A DNA stretch of 64,000 nt, taken from JABFRG01 sp046351415 (lineage in GTDB: Bacteria > Myxococcota_A > Polyangia > Polyangiales > Polyangiaceae). Numbering within the stretch: position 1 is the stretch's first letter; every line of letters starts with the position of its first letter. A program made the translations under genes and the position numbers. This document shows, piece after piece, positions 53,023-61,207 of the stretch. The notes below the pieces were generated by a model that was not told the DNA's origin, searched no databases, and saw only the letters and a list, made by a program, of their open reading frames with translations. The stretch is taken from NCBI GenBank assembly GCA_046351415.1, contig JAXLYO010000013.1:62001-126000 (forward strand). Reading direction: 5' to 3'.

Positions 53023-53349
53023 TCAGGTGGTCTTCGCTGCCCAGGACTTGCAGAAGCCCTTGGGGTGAATCGTGCCTTTCAAGAGCGTGCAGGAGCCACA
53101 CTGATCCGGCGCGGCGGGTTTGTAGAGTTGGCAGTTCGCACACGTCTTCGCGGGGTCTGCGCTGGCGTCGGAATAGTCCAACGTCTTTCGCATTTTTATC
53201 TCATCCGCTGTGAGGCCCGCGGTGTCGGAGCATACAACCTCCTTTTTTCCGCAAGCGAGCTGAAGGACCGGAAGTGCTAGGAGTACGCTGCCTTTGAGCG
53301 CGCCTTCGAGAACGGTTCGACGAGAGAGCATTGGGACTCGGATTGTCAT
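53023..53349 (-). CDS. High-potential iron-sulfur protein (HiPIP)-like, Tat-exported
   Basis: A 108-residue protein with a twin-arginine signal (MLSRRTVLEGALKGSV) ending in LQLAC, so possibly lipid-anchored. The mature part has the HiPIP cysteine pattern: Cys70 and Cys73 (TCANCQLY), Cys84/Cys87 (QCGSC) and Cys100 (GFCKSW), binding a 4Fe-4S cluster at high potential. It is the first gene of the nor operon and faces nirK across a shared promoter, so it probably carries electrons to NorC and/or NirK. An ATG at 53331 is an alternative start. Confidence 0.85.
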   Translation of the reverse strand: MTIRVPMLSRRTVLEGALKGSVLLALPVLQLACGKKEVVCSDTAGLTADEIKMRKTLDYSDASADPAKTCANCQLYKPAAPDQCGSCTLLKGTIHPKGFCKSWAAKTT

Positions 53350-53385
53350 GGGATCTCTGTGTAGCTCGCCCCCCGCAGCGCTGCC

Positions 53386-53399
53386 CTGATCTGGATCAG
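53386..53399. promoter_or_regulatory. FNR/DNR-type box between HiPIP-nor and nirK
   Basis: CTGATCTGGATCAG has perfect 6-bp arms and the TGAT-N4-ATCA core of Crp/Fnr-family sites. It is centred 43.5 bp upstream of the HiPIP start and 78.5 bp upstream of nirK, so it can serve both divergent promoters. A class II placement for nirK would start transcription near 53434, with TACGAA near -10. Confidence 0.7.
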
Positions 53400-53470
53400 G
53401 ATCCGGTCCGATTCATTGGTTTACGAACTATCCAGACCTCCTCACGGGAGGCCCAAGGAAGGGCAGTGCA

Positions 53471-54976
53471 ATGTATACAACGACCCGATGGATTCTCTGG
53501 GCGCTCGCCGGCAGCGCGGCCTGCGCTTTTGCGACATCATGTTCGCAAAACCAGCCTCCGCCTCCGCCAGCTCCCGTTCCTGTGCCGACCTTTGACCCCA
53601 TGGGTCCCATTCAAGGCGAGCCCATCAAAGCGATCATCACTTCGGCTCCTGCGGTTCCGCCGCCCACGAATCGCCACGCTCCCGCGAAAGTGATCGTCGA
53701 ACTCGAAGTCAAGGAGGTCGTCAAGCAAATCGCAGATGGTGTAAGCTACACGTTTTGGACCTTTGGCGGAGACGTGCCAGGCAAGTTCATTCGTGTCCGG
53801 CAAGGAGACCTGGTCGAGTTCCACCTGCAGAACCACCAAGACAGCAAGATGCCGCACAACATCGACCTCCACGCCGTGACGGGACCCGGCGGCGGCGCGA
53901 CGAGCACATTTACCGCGCCGGGACACCAGACGCAGTTCTCGTTCCGGGCTCTCAATCCCGGTCTCTACGTCTACCACTGCGCGACCGCTCCGGTGGGTAT
54001 GCACGTTGCGAACGGCATGTACGGTCTCATCTACGTCGAGCCGCCGGAAGGCCTGCCGCCGGCCGATCGCGAGTACTACGTGATGCAAGGCGACTTCTAC
54101 ACGGTTGGAAAGTATCGCGACAAGGGGCAGCAACCGTTCGACATGCAGAAAGCCATCGAGGAGAAGCCGACATACGTTGTTTTCAACGGTTCCGAGGGCG
54201 CGCTTGTCGGCGACAAAGCGTTGAAGGCGAAGGTCGGAGAAAAGGTGAGGTTGTTCGTCGGAAACGGCGGCCCGAACTACACCTCGAACTTTCACGTCAT
54301 CGGCGAGATCTTCGACCGCGTATACACGGAAGGCGGAAGCAAGATTCAGGAGAACGTGCAGACGACCATCGTGCCCGCAGGCGGCTCGGCAATCGTGGAA
54401 TACAAGGTCGACGTACCGGGAACCTACATCTTGGTCGACCATGCGCTCTTTCGTGCATTCAACAAGGGCGCGATTGGCATGATGAAGGTGGAGGGCCCCG
54501 AGAACAAAGCCATCTACTCGGGTCAAGAAGTCGACTCGGTCTACTTGAGCGACAAGGCTCAATCGTCGAACGCGATCAATGTCGCGGCGAGCGGTGAAGC
54601 GAACAAGAGTCTGACGAAAGAGCAGCAAATCGAGGCAGGGAAGGCACTCTTTCTCGGAACCTGTTCTGCATGTCACCAGCCAGAGGGCCAAGGTTTGCCG
54701 AAGACGTTTCCGCCGCTCGCAAAGAGCGATTTCCTCATGGCAGACAAGAAGCGCTCGATCGAGATCGTCCTCAATGGGCTCACCGGACCGGTAACCGTTG
54801 GTGGAAATTCCTTCAACTCGGTCATGCCCCCGCTGAGTCACTTGCCCGACGACGACATTGCGAACATCCTCACCTACGTTCGCAATGCGTGGGGCAACAC
54901 CGGCGACGCGGTTACGCGCGCGGAAGTCGTCGCGGTGCGAGAAAGCACCAAGCGACCCCCGGGTGCCGGACACTAG
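53471..54976 (+). CDS. nirK: Copper nitrite reductase NirK fused to cytochrome c
   Basis: A 501-residue exported enzyme reducing nitrite to NO. The signal ends FATSCS (possible lipobox), followed by a Pro-rich linker. Two cupredoxin domains carry all copper ligands: type 1 His129, Cys170, His178, Met183 and type 2 His134, His169 and His324, with the catalytic Asp132 (HNIDLH) and His275 (NFHVIG). Residues about 385-490 are a C-terminal cytochrome c (CSACH at 398-402, Met in NSVMPPLSHL), as in three-domain NirK of Ralstonia pickettii type. AAGGAAGG lies upstream of the ATG. It heads the nirK-nirV-SCO operon. Confidence 0.96.
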   Translation: MYTTTRWILWALAGSAACAFATSCSQNQPPPPPAPVPVPTFDPMGPIQGEPIKAIITSAPAVPPPTNRHAPAKVIVELEVKEVVKQIADGVSYTFWTFGGDVPGKFIRVRQGDLVEFHLQNHQDSKMPHNIDLHAVTGPGGGATSTFTAPGHQTQFSFRALNPGLYVYHCATAPVGMHVANGMYGLIYVEPPEGLPPADREYYVMQGDFYTVGKYRDKGQQPFDMQKAIEEKPTYVVFNGSEGALVGDKALKAKVGEKVRLFVGNGGPNYTSNFHVIGEIFDRVYTEGGSKIQENVQTTIVPAGGSAIVEYKVDVPGTYILVDHALFRAFNKGAIGMMKVEGPENKAIYSGQEVDSVYLSDKAQSSNAINVAASGEANKSLTKEQQIEAGKALFLGTCSACHQPEGQGLPKTFPPLAKSDFLMADKKRSIEIVLNGLTGPVTVGGNSFNSVMPPLSHLPDDDIANILTYVRNAWGNTGDAVTRAEVVAVRESTKRPPGAGH

Positions 54977-55005
54977 TGTATCCTGCGTAGGGGTAGGGCA
55001 CCTTC

Positions 55006-55857
55006 TTGCGAAAGAACCTCATCCCAATGTCGATGTGTCGTGCACGCGGTAAGAGCGTCCTCGCGCCGCTTCTTTGCCTTCTGTCCCTGGTTGCGCCTCC
55101 TCGCGAGGCCGAGGGGGCGGGCGGGGAGGCGGCGCCGCGCTCCATGCGTCGTGTGGGGCCCGGTGTATACCGTCCGCTCTACGCAACGACTCCCGCGGAA
55201 AGCGCGGTGCCGGTTGCGGCGTTCTTCCTCGACACGCTTTTGGTTACGAATCGCGCGTTCTCCCTGTTCCTGCGGTCGAACCCGGACTGGCGTCGCGGAA
55301 ATGTGCCGAGAATCTTCGCGGACGAGTCGTATCTAGCTGCCTGGGAAAACGACATGGAACCAGGTAAGTCGGTGCATCCGGATGCTCCGGTGGTTCGGGT
55401 GAGCTGGTTCTCCGCGAAGGCGTACTGCGCGTGGCGCGGTGCTCGCCTTCCGACAGAGGCGGAATGGGAGCTCGCTGCCGCCGCCAGCGTGCGTCATGCA
55501 GATGGAAGTCTCGAGCCGCAGTGGCGCGAGTCCATCGCAGCTTGGTACGCACGACCGAGTCCGCCGACTTTGTCCCCCGTGGGACGCGGCACGCCAAATT
55601 TTTGGGGCATTCATGATCTGAACGGCCTCGTGTGGGAGTGGGTTCTCGACTTCAACAGTTCCCTCGTGGCGAGCGATGCGCGAGAAGCTGGAGACAAAGA
55701 CCGGATGCGGTTTTGCGGCGCCGGGGCTCTTGGCGCAAAAGACAAGACCGACTACGTGAAGTTCATGCGTATTGCGATGAGGAGCTCGCTGCGCGGAGAC
55801 TTCACCACGGCAAACCTAGGCTTCCGCTGCGCCATGAATGAACCGAGGAAACCATGA
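55006..55857 (+). CDS. nirV: NirV-like formylglycine-generating-enzyme-fold protein
   Basis: A 283-residue exported protein of the FGE/SUMF1 fold: VPVAAFFLDTLLVTNRAFSLFLRSNPDW, PVVRVSWFSAKAYCAWRGARLPTEAEWELAAAA, FWGIHDLNGLVWEWVLDF and ANLGFRCAM are the family landmarks. Genes of this type next to nirK are called nirV; their role in copper nitrite reductase function is not settled. The start is either TTG (55006) or ATG (55027), the latter giving a tidier signal peptide. It ends in an ATGA overlap with the SCO-like gene. Confidence 0.88.
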   Translation: MRKNLIPMSMCRARGKSVLAPLLCLLSLVAPPREAEGAGGEAAPRSMRRVGPGVYRPLYATTPAESAVPVAAFFLDTLLVTNRAFSLFLRSNPDWRRGNVPRIFADESYLAAWENDMEPGKSVHPDAPVVRVSWFSAKAYCAWRGARLPTEAEWELAAAASVRHADGSLEPQWRESIAAWYARPSPPTLSPVGRGTPNFWGIHDLNGLVWEWVLDFNSSLVASDAREAGDKDRMRFCGAGALGAKDKTDYVKFMRIAMRSSLRGDFTTANLGFRCAMNEPRKP

Positions 55858-56513
55858 TGAAGAAAGCCTGGATCCACGCACTTCTGAGTCTCATTACGCT
55901 GCTTCCGGGCTGCAAGAGCCCCTCCGGTGCAGCGCAGCCCGTCGACGCGGGGAGTAGCGCACCTCGTGATACCGGGACAACGACGCCCCACTCGCTCCTC
56001 CCTCCTACCGACGTCGTTCAAGGAGCATCCATCTATCCGCTCAAGGCAAAGCTCGTTGATCAAGATGGCGCTGCGGTTGGCCTCGACGTCTATCGTGGAA
56101 GCGTCGTCCTCATCGCGATGTTCTACTCTTCCTGTCCGTTTGCGTGCCCCACACTCATCTCCCACCTCAAACAAATCGATGCGGCCTTGCCGCCGGATGT
56201 TTTGCGAGATACGCGGGTGCTGCTCGTTAGCTTCGATCCAAGCGTCGACACACCACCGGTGCTGTCCAAGTTGGCGGCGGAACGCAAGAGCGACCTTTCT
56301 CGATGGAAGTTCGCGACCGCGCCGGAAGAACAAGTGCGAGAGATAGCCGCGGTACTCGGCATCAAGTATCGCGGTGCGGACGGGTCGTTCAATCATTCTT
56401 CGGTGATCACCATTCTCGATCGAGAAGGAAAAATTGACCTCCGCGCGGACGGTTTGGCGGACGACACGGTATCCATGGTTCGGCGCGTCACCGAGCTGGT
56501 GCGCAAGCCCTAG
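55854..56513 (+). CDS. SCO1/SenC-family copper chaperone lipoprotein
   Basis: A 219-residue lipoprotein (lipobox LLPGC) with a thioredoxin-like SCO domain. The copper-binding CxxxC is in YSSCPFACPTL; the distal His is in GSFNHSSVITILD. Such proteins deliver copper to cupredoxin centres, here most plausibly NirK. The ATG overlaps the nirV stop (ATGA). Confidence 0.93.
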   Translation: MMKKAWIHALLSLITLLPGCKSPSGAAQPVDAGSSAPRDTGTTTPHSLLPPTDVVQGASIYPLKAKLVDQDGAAVGLDVYRGSVVLIAMFYSSCPFACPTLISHLKQIDAALPPDVLRDTRVLLVSFDPSVDTPPVLSKLAAERKSDLSRWKFATAPEEQVREIAAVLGIKYRGADGSFNHSSVITILDREGKIDLRADGLADDTVSMVRRVTELVRKP

Positions 56514-56622
56514 CCGTACTTCCAGATTGCGAGGCCGCGGATGAACGTCATTGGGGGCTGTCGCATGTATTCCTCAAGCAATAAGTGACAGCGCTGTTTT
56601 CGCGCGGTAGCGGCCGCCACGC

Positions 56623-56636
56623 ATGATCTCGATCAG
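56623..56636. promoter_or_regulatory. FNR/DNR-type box 41.5 bp upstream of the outer-membrane protein start
   Basis: ATGATCTCGATCAG contains TGAT-N4-ATCA. Its centre (56629.5) is exactly 41.5 bp upstream of the ATG at 56671, the class II activator position if the ATG is +1. TAGCTA occupies -12 to -7. Confidence 0.7.
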
Positions 56637-56670
56637 GATCCGGAGCGTTCGACTCGCCTAGCTAGAAGGC

Positions 56671-57711
56671 ATGCGACGACGTTCATTGATGGCTGGTCCG
56701 GTGATGCTGTTCCTGCTTCTCACCTCCGAAGGGGCGTTCGCCGAAACGCTGCAGGGGGCGGTGGCTGCGCCGCAGGGGGCGCCAAGCGAAGCGCCGCCGC
56801 AGGGGGGGGCCACAACTGCGCCGCCGCCCGCGTCGCAGCCCTTGTCCAAGGCGCCTCCCTACTCGCTTCCTTGGCAACTTCGCCCGGTAACCGCCGGTAC
56901 CGTGATTCGGTCGGACAGTTCGTTTGCCGGCTACGAGGACGCAGGGTCCCATCCCGGAACAACCAGCGTGACGACACTTCTTGCGTCCTACAAGATTCCA
57001 GGCACAGGCGGTGTGGGCAGCGGCCTTGCGCCCATGCTTCGCCTTGGCTTCGTGAACGATTCGCCGCCCGCCGGCGCGGGTGGACTGACCTTCATGAACC
57101 CTCTCGTGGGGGCGACCTACGCGCTGAAACTGCCTGAAGGATTCCGAATCTCCTTCTTCTTCGCCGTGACGGTTCCGATCGGCGGCGGTGGCGGCGACAC
57201 GCCCGCGCCAGGCAACGCGAATTCCCGAGCGAAAGGCATCTTCGCGCGGGCGTCGATGGACAACGCTATGTTTGCCGTAAACGACTTCACCTTGATCCCG
57301 GGCCTAGACCTCGCCTATGTCGGCCATGGCTTCACCTTCCAAGCAGAGGTGACGCTGCTCGAGCTTCTGCGGGTTCGCGGAGACAAGGTCCAAGCGGAAG
57401 CATCCAAGACCAACCTCACCACGGGCGTTCACCTTGGATACTTCTTCACCGACACGTTGTCGTTCGGTGCGGACCTGCGATACCAGCTTTGGCTCTCAGC
57501 GCCAGCGGCGGTCGAAAAGCTTCGCGCGTCGACAAACGACGCCGTGATGGACAACGCCTCCGTCGCGGTCGGCCCTCGGGTTCATATCAAGGTAGGCGAA
57601 GCTTCCTGGATCCGCCCGGGTTTGTCCTACGGTCGCGGGCTCGACAAGCCTACGGGCCTCGCTGGATCAAACTATCAGTTCGTGCAGCTCGACGTGCCGT
57701 TCCAGTTCTGA
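56671..57711 (+). CDS. Outer-membrane beta-barrel protein of the denitrification island
   Basis: A 346-residue protein with a signal peptide (MAGPVMLFLLLTSEGAFA), a Gln/Pro/Ala-rich linker and a beta-barrel-like remainder with alternating strands (MLRLGFVNDSPP, ISFFFAVTVPIGGG, FTFQAEVTLLELLRVRG, GVHLGYFFTDTLSFGADLRYQLWL) ending in Phe (QLDVPFQF), the outer-membrane assembly signal. Specific function unknown; its FNR-type promoter suggests a channel used under low oxygen or NO. An internal ATG at 56689 is a possible start. Confidence 0.75.
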   Translation: MRRRSLMAGPVMLFLLLTSEGAFAETLQGAVAAPQGAPSEAPPQGGATTAPPPASQPLSKAPPYSLPWQLRPVTAGTVIRSDSSFAGYEDAGSHPGTTSVTTLLASYKIPGTGGVGSGLAPMLRLGFVNDSPPAGAGGLTFMNPLVGATYALKLPEGFRISFFFAVTVPIGGGGGDTPAPGNANSRAKGIFARASMDNAMFAVNDFTLIPGLDLAYVGHGFTFQAEVTLLELLRVRGDKVQAEASKTNLTTGVHLGYFFTDTLSFGADLRYQLWLSAPAAVEKLRASTNDAVMDNASVAVGPRVHIKVGEASWIRPGLSYGRGLDKPTGLAGSNYQFVQLDVPFQF

Positions 57712-57743
57712 GCATTTCTTCTGCTGGCACGAGAACGGGAATA

Positions 57744-57763
57744 TTCGTGGTACGCTCCACGAA
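57744..57763. promoter_or_regulatory. Inverted repeat just upstream of the Crp/Fnr gene
   Basis: TTCGTGG-TACGCT-CCACGAA has perfect 7-bp arms and ends 6 bases before the proposed TTG start. It differs from the TGAT-N4-ATCA boxes, so it is either a weak hairpin after the outer-membrane gene or a separate operator for the regulator. Confidence 0.4.
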
Positions 57764-57769
57764 CCCACC

Positions 57770-58477
57770 TTGGAGCCCGTTTCCTCTCACCCGCTTCGTG
57801 CCATTCAATGGTTCAAAACCGTTGGCAACGATCTTCTCGTAGAGCTCTATCCCGCGTCGCAGACCAAGGTCTATGAGGACGGCGAGCGCATTTGGTCCGC
57901 CGGGGACGCATCTGTGCACTTCGTCTTTGTCCTCCGAGGGCTCGTGCAGGTGGTCAAGTCCACCGCGCGCGGGGAAGACGTTACGCTGGGGATTTTCGGC
58001 CCCGGCGAGGGGGTCGGCAATATCGCGGTCATGGAAGGGACCGAGTACCCGGCGTCGGCGATTGCGGCGAGTGACAAGGTAACGATCCTGAGCATTCCTT
58101 CGGACGTCCTCCGGGCTGCCATGGTTCGCCATCCGGAACTGATGACACGCGTGAACGCTGCATTCATGCACAAGGCGCGGGCGTTGCTCACGAAAATTGA
58201 CGTGCTCTCTGCGGGGCCGGTCTCCGCTCGCCTTGCGCTTCTTTTCCTGCACCTCGCGGAGCGTTTCGGTGATGAGTCCGTCGAAGGTGGTCTCTACGTT
58301 CCTATTGGGCTCTCTCGCGGCGCATTGGCGCGCCTCGTTTCCGCGCGTGAGGAAACCGTGATTCGCGTTCTCAGCCGCTGGAAAGAGCTGCACTGGGTCT
58401 CGACGCTTCCCGACGGATTCATGATTCACGCGCCAGACATGCTCGAGAGCGCGATCAGCGAGGACGCGAAACCCTAG
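57770..58477 (+). CDS. Crp/Fnr-family regulator, candidate controller of the island
   Basis: A 235-residue regulator. Residues about 15-130 are a cyclic-nucleotide-binding-type beta-roll (VYEDGERIWSAGDASVHFVFVLRGLVQVVKS, GPGEGVGNIAVMEG). A dimer helix and a Crp-type winged helix follow, with recognition helix LSRGALARLVSAREETVIRVLSRWKE. The N-terminus has no FNR-type cluster of four Cys, so it is more like the NO-sensing DNR/NnrR group than O2-sensing FNR. The proposed start is TTG; no ATG fits. The E-x-x-x-R pattern in the recognition helix suits TGAT-N4-ATCA sites such as the three found here. Confidence 0.86.
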   Translation: MEPVSSHPLRAIQWFKTVGNDLLVELYPASQTKVYEDGERIWSAGDASVHFVFVLRGLVQVVKSTARGEDVTLGIFGPGEGVGNIAVMEGTEYPASAIAASDKVTILSIPSDVLRAAMVRHPELMTRVNAAFMHKARALLTKIDVLSAGPVSARLALLFLHLAERFGDESVEGGLYVPIGLSRGALARLVSAREETVIRVLSRWKELHWVSTLPDGFMIHAPDMLESAISEDAKP

Positions 58478-58486
58478 CAGCTCGTT

Positions 58487-59701
58487 TCAGCCGGCTGCGC
58501 CGTCGGTGCGCGGCGTGAGCCACACGACGACGTAGGCGACGAAAACGGAGAGCGTCGCGAGGCTGAAGAGCGTTCCGGACACATGAATGGCGTGTCGCCA
58601 GAGGGTCATCGAGAAGAGAGGTAGGCCGACACGAACGACTGCGGCCAGGTTGACGAGTACGAACGCAAGTGTCGCAAGCTTGGGGGCGACGAGGAGCCTT
58701 CCGGTGTGTCCAAGGGAAACACGGGCCATCATGCCGAGCGTGAGAGAGCCAAGTGCGCCGACAGTGAATGCATGCGTCGGTAGCGAAGGCAACATGGGCC
58801 AGAAGAGCGTGGCGAAACGAAGGAGCAACCCGATGGGGATCCACAGGTAGCCAACGTGAAGAACCCACAGGAGAGGCACGCGCAGTGAGTGCCTTGCACC
58901 CCACGTTGCGCTCCGAGCCAACCCGAGTACGGAAGCGATCCCAGCGACCCAGGGCGTGGCCGAAAAGTCCGGAAACAGTTCGCATATTCCTGCGCAGAGA
59001 AGGCTTACGAGTGCAGCGCGCTCGAGTGCGGCAACCGTACGAATCGTCTCGACCCCTGTGGCATTGCGCGTGAACATCGGTATCACGCGGCCCGAAATGA
59101 GCGAGCAAAGGAACACGACGACGTAGACGCCGGTGACCGAGGCGCGTCGTTCCCAGCCGTGGAGTACGCCCAGTGCAGTCAAGTGCATCGTGAGGTTTAG
59201 CGCCGCGAGCACGAGCAAGACCGCGATCATCACGAGGTTTCGGAAGTTCTTCGTCTGGACGATGGGAATGGCGAGCGCCAGCGCGAGCGCGGGGAGAAAT
59301 GCGACATCGACGGCCGCGGCGACAGGGGCGGGAATGAAAGGTAGAATACACGCAATACGTCCCGCGATCCAAAGCGCGCCGAGGAGAGCAAGGGGCGGAC
59401 CCACCAGGGTTTCCCGCTTGGTCCAGTTGCCGACCGCGGTGAGCAGGAAGCCCGCAATGACCGCCGCCGAATAGCCGAAGATCATCTCATGGGCGTGCCA
59501 GGAACCACCCAAGTGCGAGCTGAGCGAAAAGGTGCCCAAAGCCACACACACCCAGAGGGCGATGGACGCGCTCGCGTACAGCGTCGCCAGGAGAAAGAAC
59601 AATCGGAATCCCTTCCGAAGCACCGGCACGCCATCAATCCGAGGACTCTTCTTCGAGACCGTTGGAATCAGAAGCGAGGGAGGTCGCGCAGTCGTTGTCA
59701 T
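58487..59701 (-). CDS. nnrS: NnrS-family membrane protein
   Basis: A 404-residue inner-membrane protein with about 12 helices. The N-terminal GFRLFFLLATLYASASIALW, the HAHEMIFGYSAAVIAGFLLTAVGNWT motif and SLGHTGRLL are characteristic of NnrS, a haem- and copper-containing protein that protects against nitric oxide stress. The ATG lies 2 bases after the multicopper oxidase stop, so the two form an operon. Convergent with the Crp/Fnr gene. Confidence 0.93.
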   Translation of the reverse strand: MTTTARPPSLLIPTVSKKSPRIDGVPVLRKGFRLFFLLATLYASASIALWVCVALGTFSLSSHLGGSWHAHEMIFGYSAAVIAGFLLTAVGNWTKRETLVGPPLALLGALWIAGRIACILPFIPAPVAAAVDVAFLPALALALAIPIVQTKNFRNLVMIAVLLVLAALNLTMHLTALGVLHGWERRASVTGVYVVVFLCSLISGRVIPMFTRNATGVETIRTVAALERAALVSLLCAGICELFPDFSATPWVAGIASVLGLARSATWGARHSLRVPLLWVLHVGYLWIPIGLLLRFATLFWPMLPSLPTHAFTVGALGSLTLGMMARVSLGHTGRLLVAPKLATLAFVLVNLAAVVRVGLPLFSMTLWRHAIHVSGTLFSLATLSVFVAYVVVWLTPRTDGAAG

Positions 59702-59703
59702 GG

Positions 59704-61158
59704 CTAGCGCCTCATGAGGTCGACCATGCCCATCATGCCGAGCTCTACGTGATCCAAGATGTGGCAGTGAAACATCCACATGCCGGGGCGATCATCCCAG
59801 CGGAGCACTAGCTTCAGCTGTGTGTTTGCAGGAACATTGATCGTGTCTTTCCACTCCCTATTCGTGCTCAAAGCACCGTTTCTCTCGGTGATTTGAAAGG
59901 AGAATCCGTGGAGGTGAAATGGGTGATCTTGGCCCGTGAGGTTCCGGATCTCCCATACTTCGGTGTCGCCAACCGTGGCCATCAGAGGTCCAGCTTCGCT
60001 GAATGCCTTGCCGTTGAACCCGAGGACCGTTCCTTGGGCTCCTTTCGTCTCGGTCATCTCGAGGACGCGCTCCGCACTGCCTGCGGTGGGGAGCGGCTGT
60101 ATCTCGCGAAGGGCTGCCGGGAGCGGCATCACCGCGCGTTGCGGAGGAGCCTGGTCGGTGGTCTCGAAGGTCATGAACGGAACGGAAGCGCGCGGTGAAC
60201 CCGTGTGGAGGCGATCCGAGTCTTCCCAGAGAACATCCTGTTTTCCAGCGCCGCGCACCGTCGGGAGCACATAGAGTTCCACGCGCTCTCCCGGGGCCAG
60301 AGAAACACGGTCGACGGGAAGCGGCCGCGCGATGAGTCCTGCATCCCCGCCGATCTGCGTCACGCGGGCGTTGGGCACGCGAAACGTGAGGTACCTCGCG
60401 CGGGCGGCGTTGATGACTCTCCAACGCTGCGGAACGCCCACGCGTCCCTTGAGTTTCGGCATGTACTTCCCGTTCACCAGGAGTACGGCTCCTTCACGGC
60501 CAAAGTAGTCTCCGAAGCGGCCGTCCTGGTTTCCCGGGGCAATTGTTCCGTCCGCTGCTGCGCTCAGATCCGAGAAGACCAGCGGCACACTATCGCCGAG
60601 CGCTGGATCCTCCGGGTCTTCGACGATGAGTGCGCCGTACAGTCCGAAACCGACCTGCGCGCTCGAGTTCTGGTGCGAGTGATACCAGTACGTGCCCGCG
60701 TCCTTGAGTTCGAATGCGTAGTCGAAGCTCTGGCCAGGAGCGACGGGTGCGCCCGCGCCATCCATGTTGTTGGGCACCTTGAGTCCGTGCCAGTGGATGG
60801 TGGTCGGCTCTGCGAGGTGATTGGTGAAGTGCAGAGACAGACGGTCGCCCTTCTTTGCGCGAATGACGGGACCGCTGAATATGCCGTTGTAGGTCCAGAG
60901 CGAGCTCTTGGCGCCCTTGAGCACTTCCGTTTCCTGCACTCGGGCCTCCAGGTTGTAGCGAACGACACCGGGAGCTGGATCGAGATCTTCGAGTTCGGGA
61001 GATGCAATGAGGTCGCTCCAACCCGAGGGTTGCAACATGAGCTCGCCCGCATCCGTCGACGCGACACCGCTATCCTGTACTGACCCAGGACTATCCTCGG
61101 TGCAAGCAATGATCGTCGTGAGGAGGAAGGTTCCGTAGATGAGAGCTCGAGGCGCCAT
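59704..61158 (-). CDS. Multicopper oxidase lipoprotein
   Basis: A 484-residue exported enzyme (lipobox TIIAC) with three cupredoxin domains. All four copper motifs are present: TIHWHGLKV, YWYHSHQNSS, HPFHLHGFSF and the C-terminal MFHCHILDHVELGMMGMV (type 1 Cys and axial Met). It oxidises metals, phenolics or similar substrates with oxygen; in this context Cu(I) oxidation is plausible. No Shine-Dalgarno precedes the ATG, whereas a TACACT -10-like hexamer is placed for transcription to start at or near the ATG. Followed by nnrS. Confidence 0.9.
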   Translation of the reverse strand: MAPRALIYGTFLLTTIIACTEDSPGSVQDSGVASTDAGELMLQPSGWSDLIASPELEDLDPAPGVVRYNLEARVQETEVLKGAKSSLWTYNGIFSGPVIRAKKGDRLSLHFTNHLAEPTTIHWHGLKVPNNMDGAGAPVAPGQSFDYAFELKDAGTYWYHSHQNSSAQVGFGLYGALIVEDPEDPALGDSVPLVFSDLSAAADGTIAPGNQDGRFGDYFGREGAVLLVNGKYMPKLKGRVGVPQRWRVINAARARYLTFRVPNARVTQIGGDAGLIARPLPVDRVSLAPGERVELYVLPTVRGAGKQDVLWEDSDRLHTGSPRASVPFMTFETTDQAPPQRAVMPLPAALREIQPLPTAGSAERVLEMTETKGAQGTVLGFNGKAFSEAGPLMATVGDTEVWEIRNLTGQDHPFHLHGFSFQITERNGALSTNREWKDTINVPANTQLKLVLRWDDRPGMWMFHCHILDHVELGMMGMVDLMRR

Positions 61159-61192
61159 GCGACGAAGTGTAGGCGTAGCCGCGGGACGGCAG

Positions 61193-61206
61193 CTGATCCA
61201 AATCAG
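61193..61206. promoter_or_regulatory. FNR/DNR-type box 41.5 bp upstream of the multicopper oxidase start
   Basis: CTGATCCAAATCAG has the TGAT-N4-ATCA core with matching outer bases. The centre (61199.5) is exactly 41.5 bp upstream of the A of the ATG on the minus strand. It also lies immediately after the XRE gene's stop side, so it drives the multicopper oxidase-nnrS pair rather than the XRE gene. Confidence 0.7.
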
Positions 61207-61207
61207 T

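Noticed and set aside
53537..54973. 478-codon minus-strand frame opposite nirK
   Set aside because: Antisense of a clearly identified nitrite reductase.
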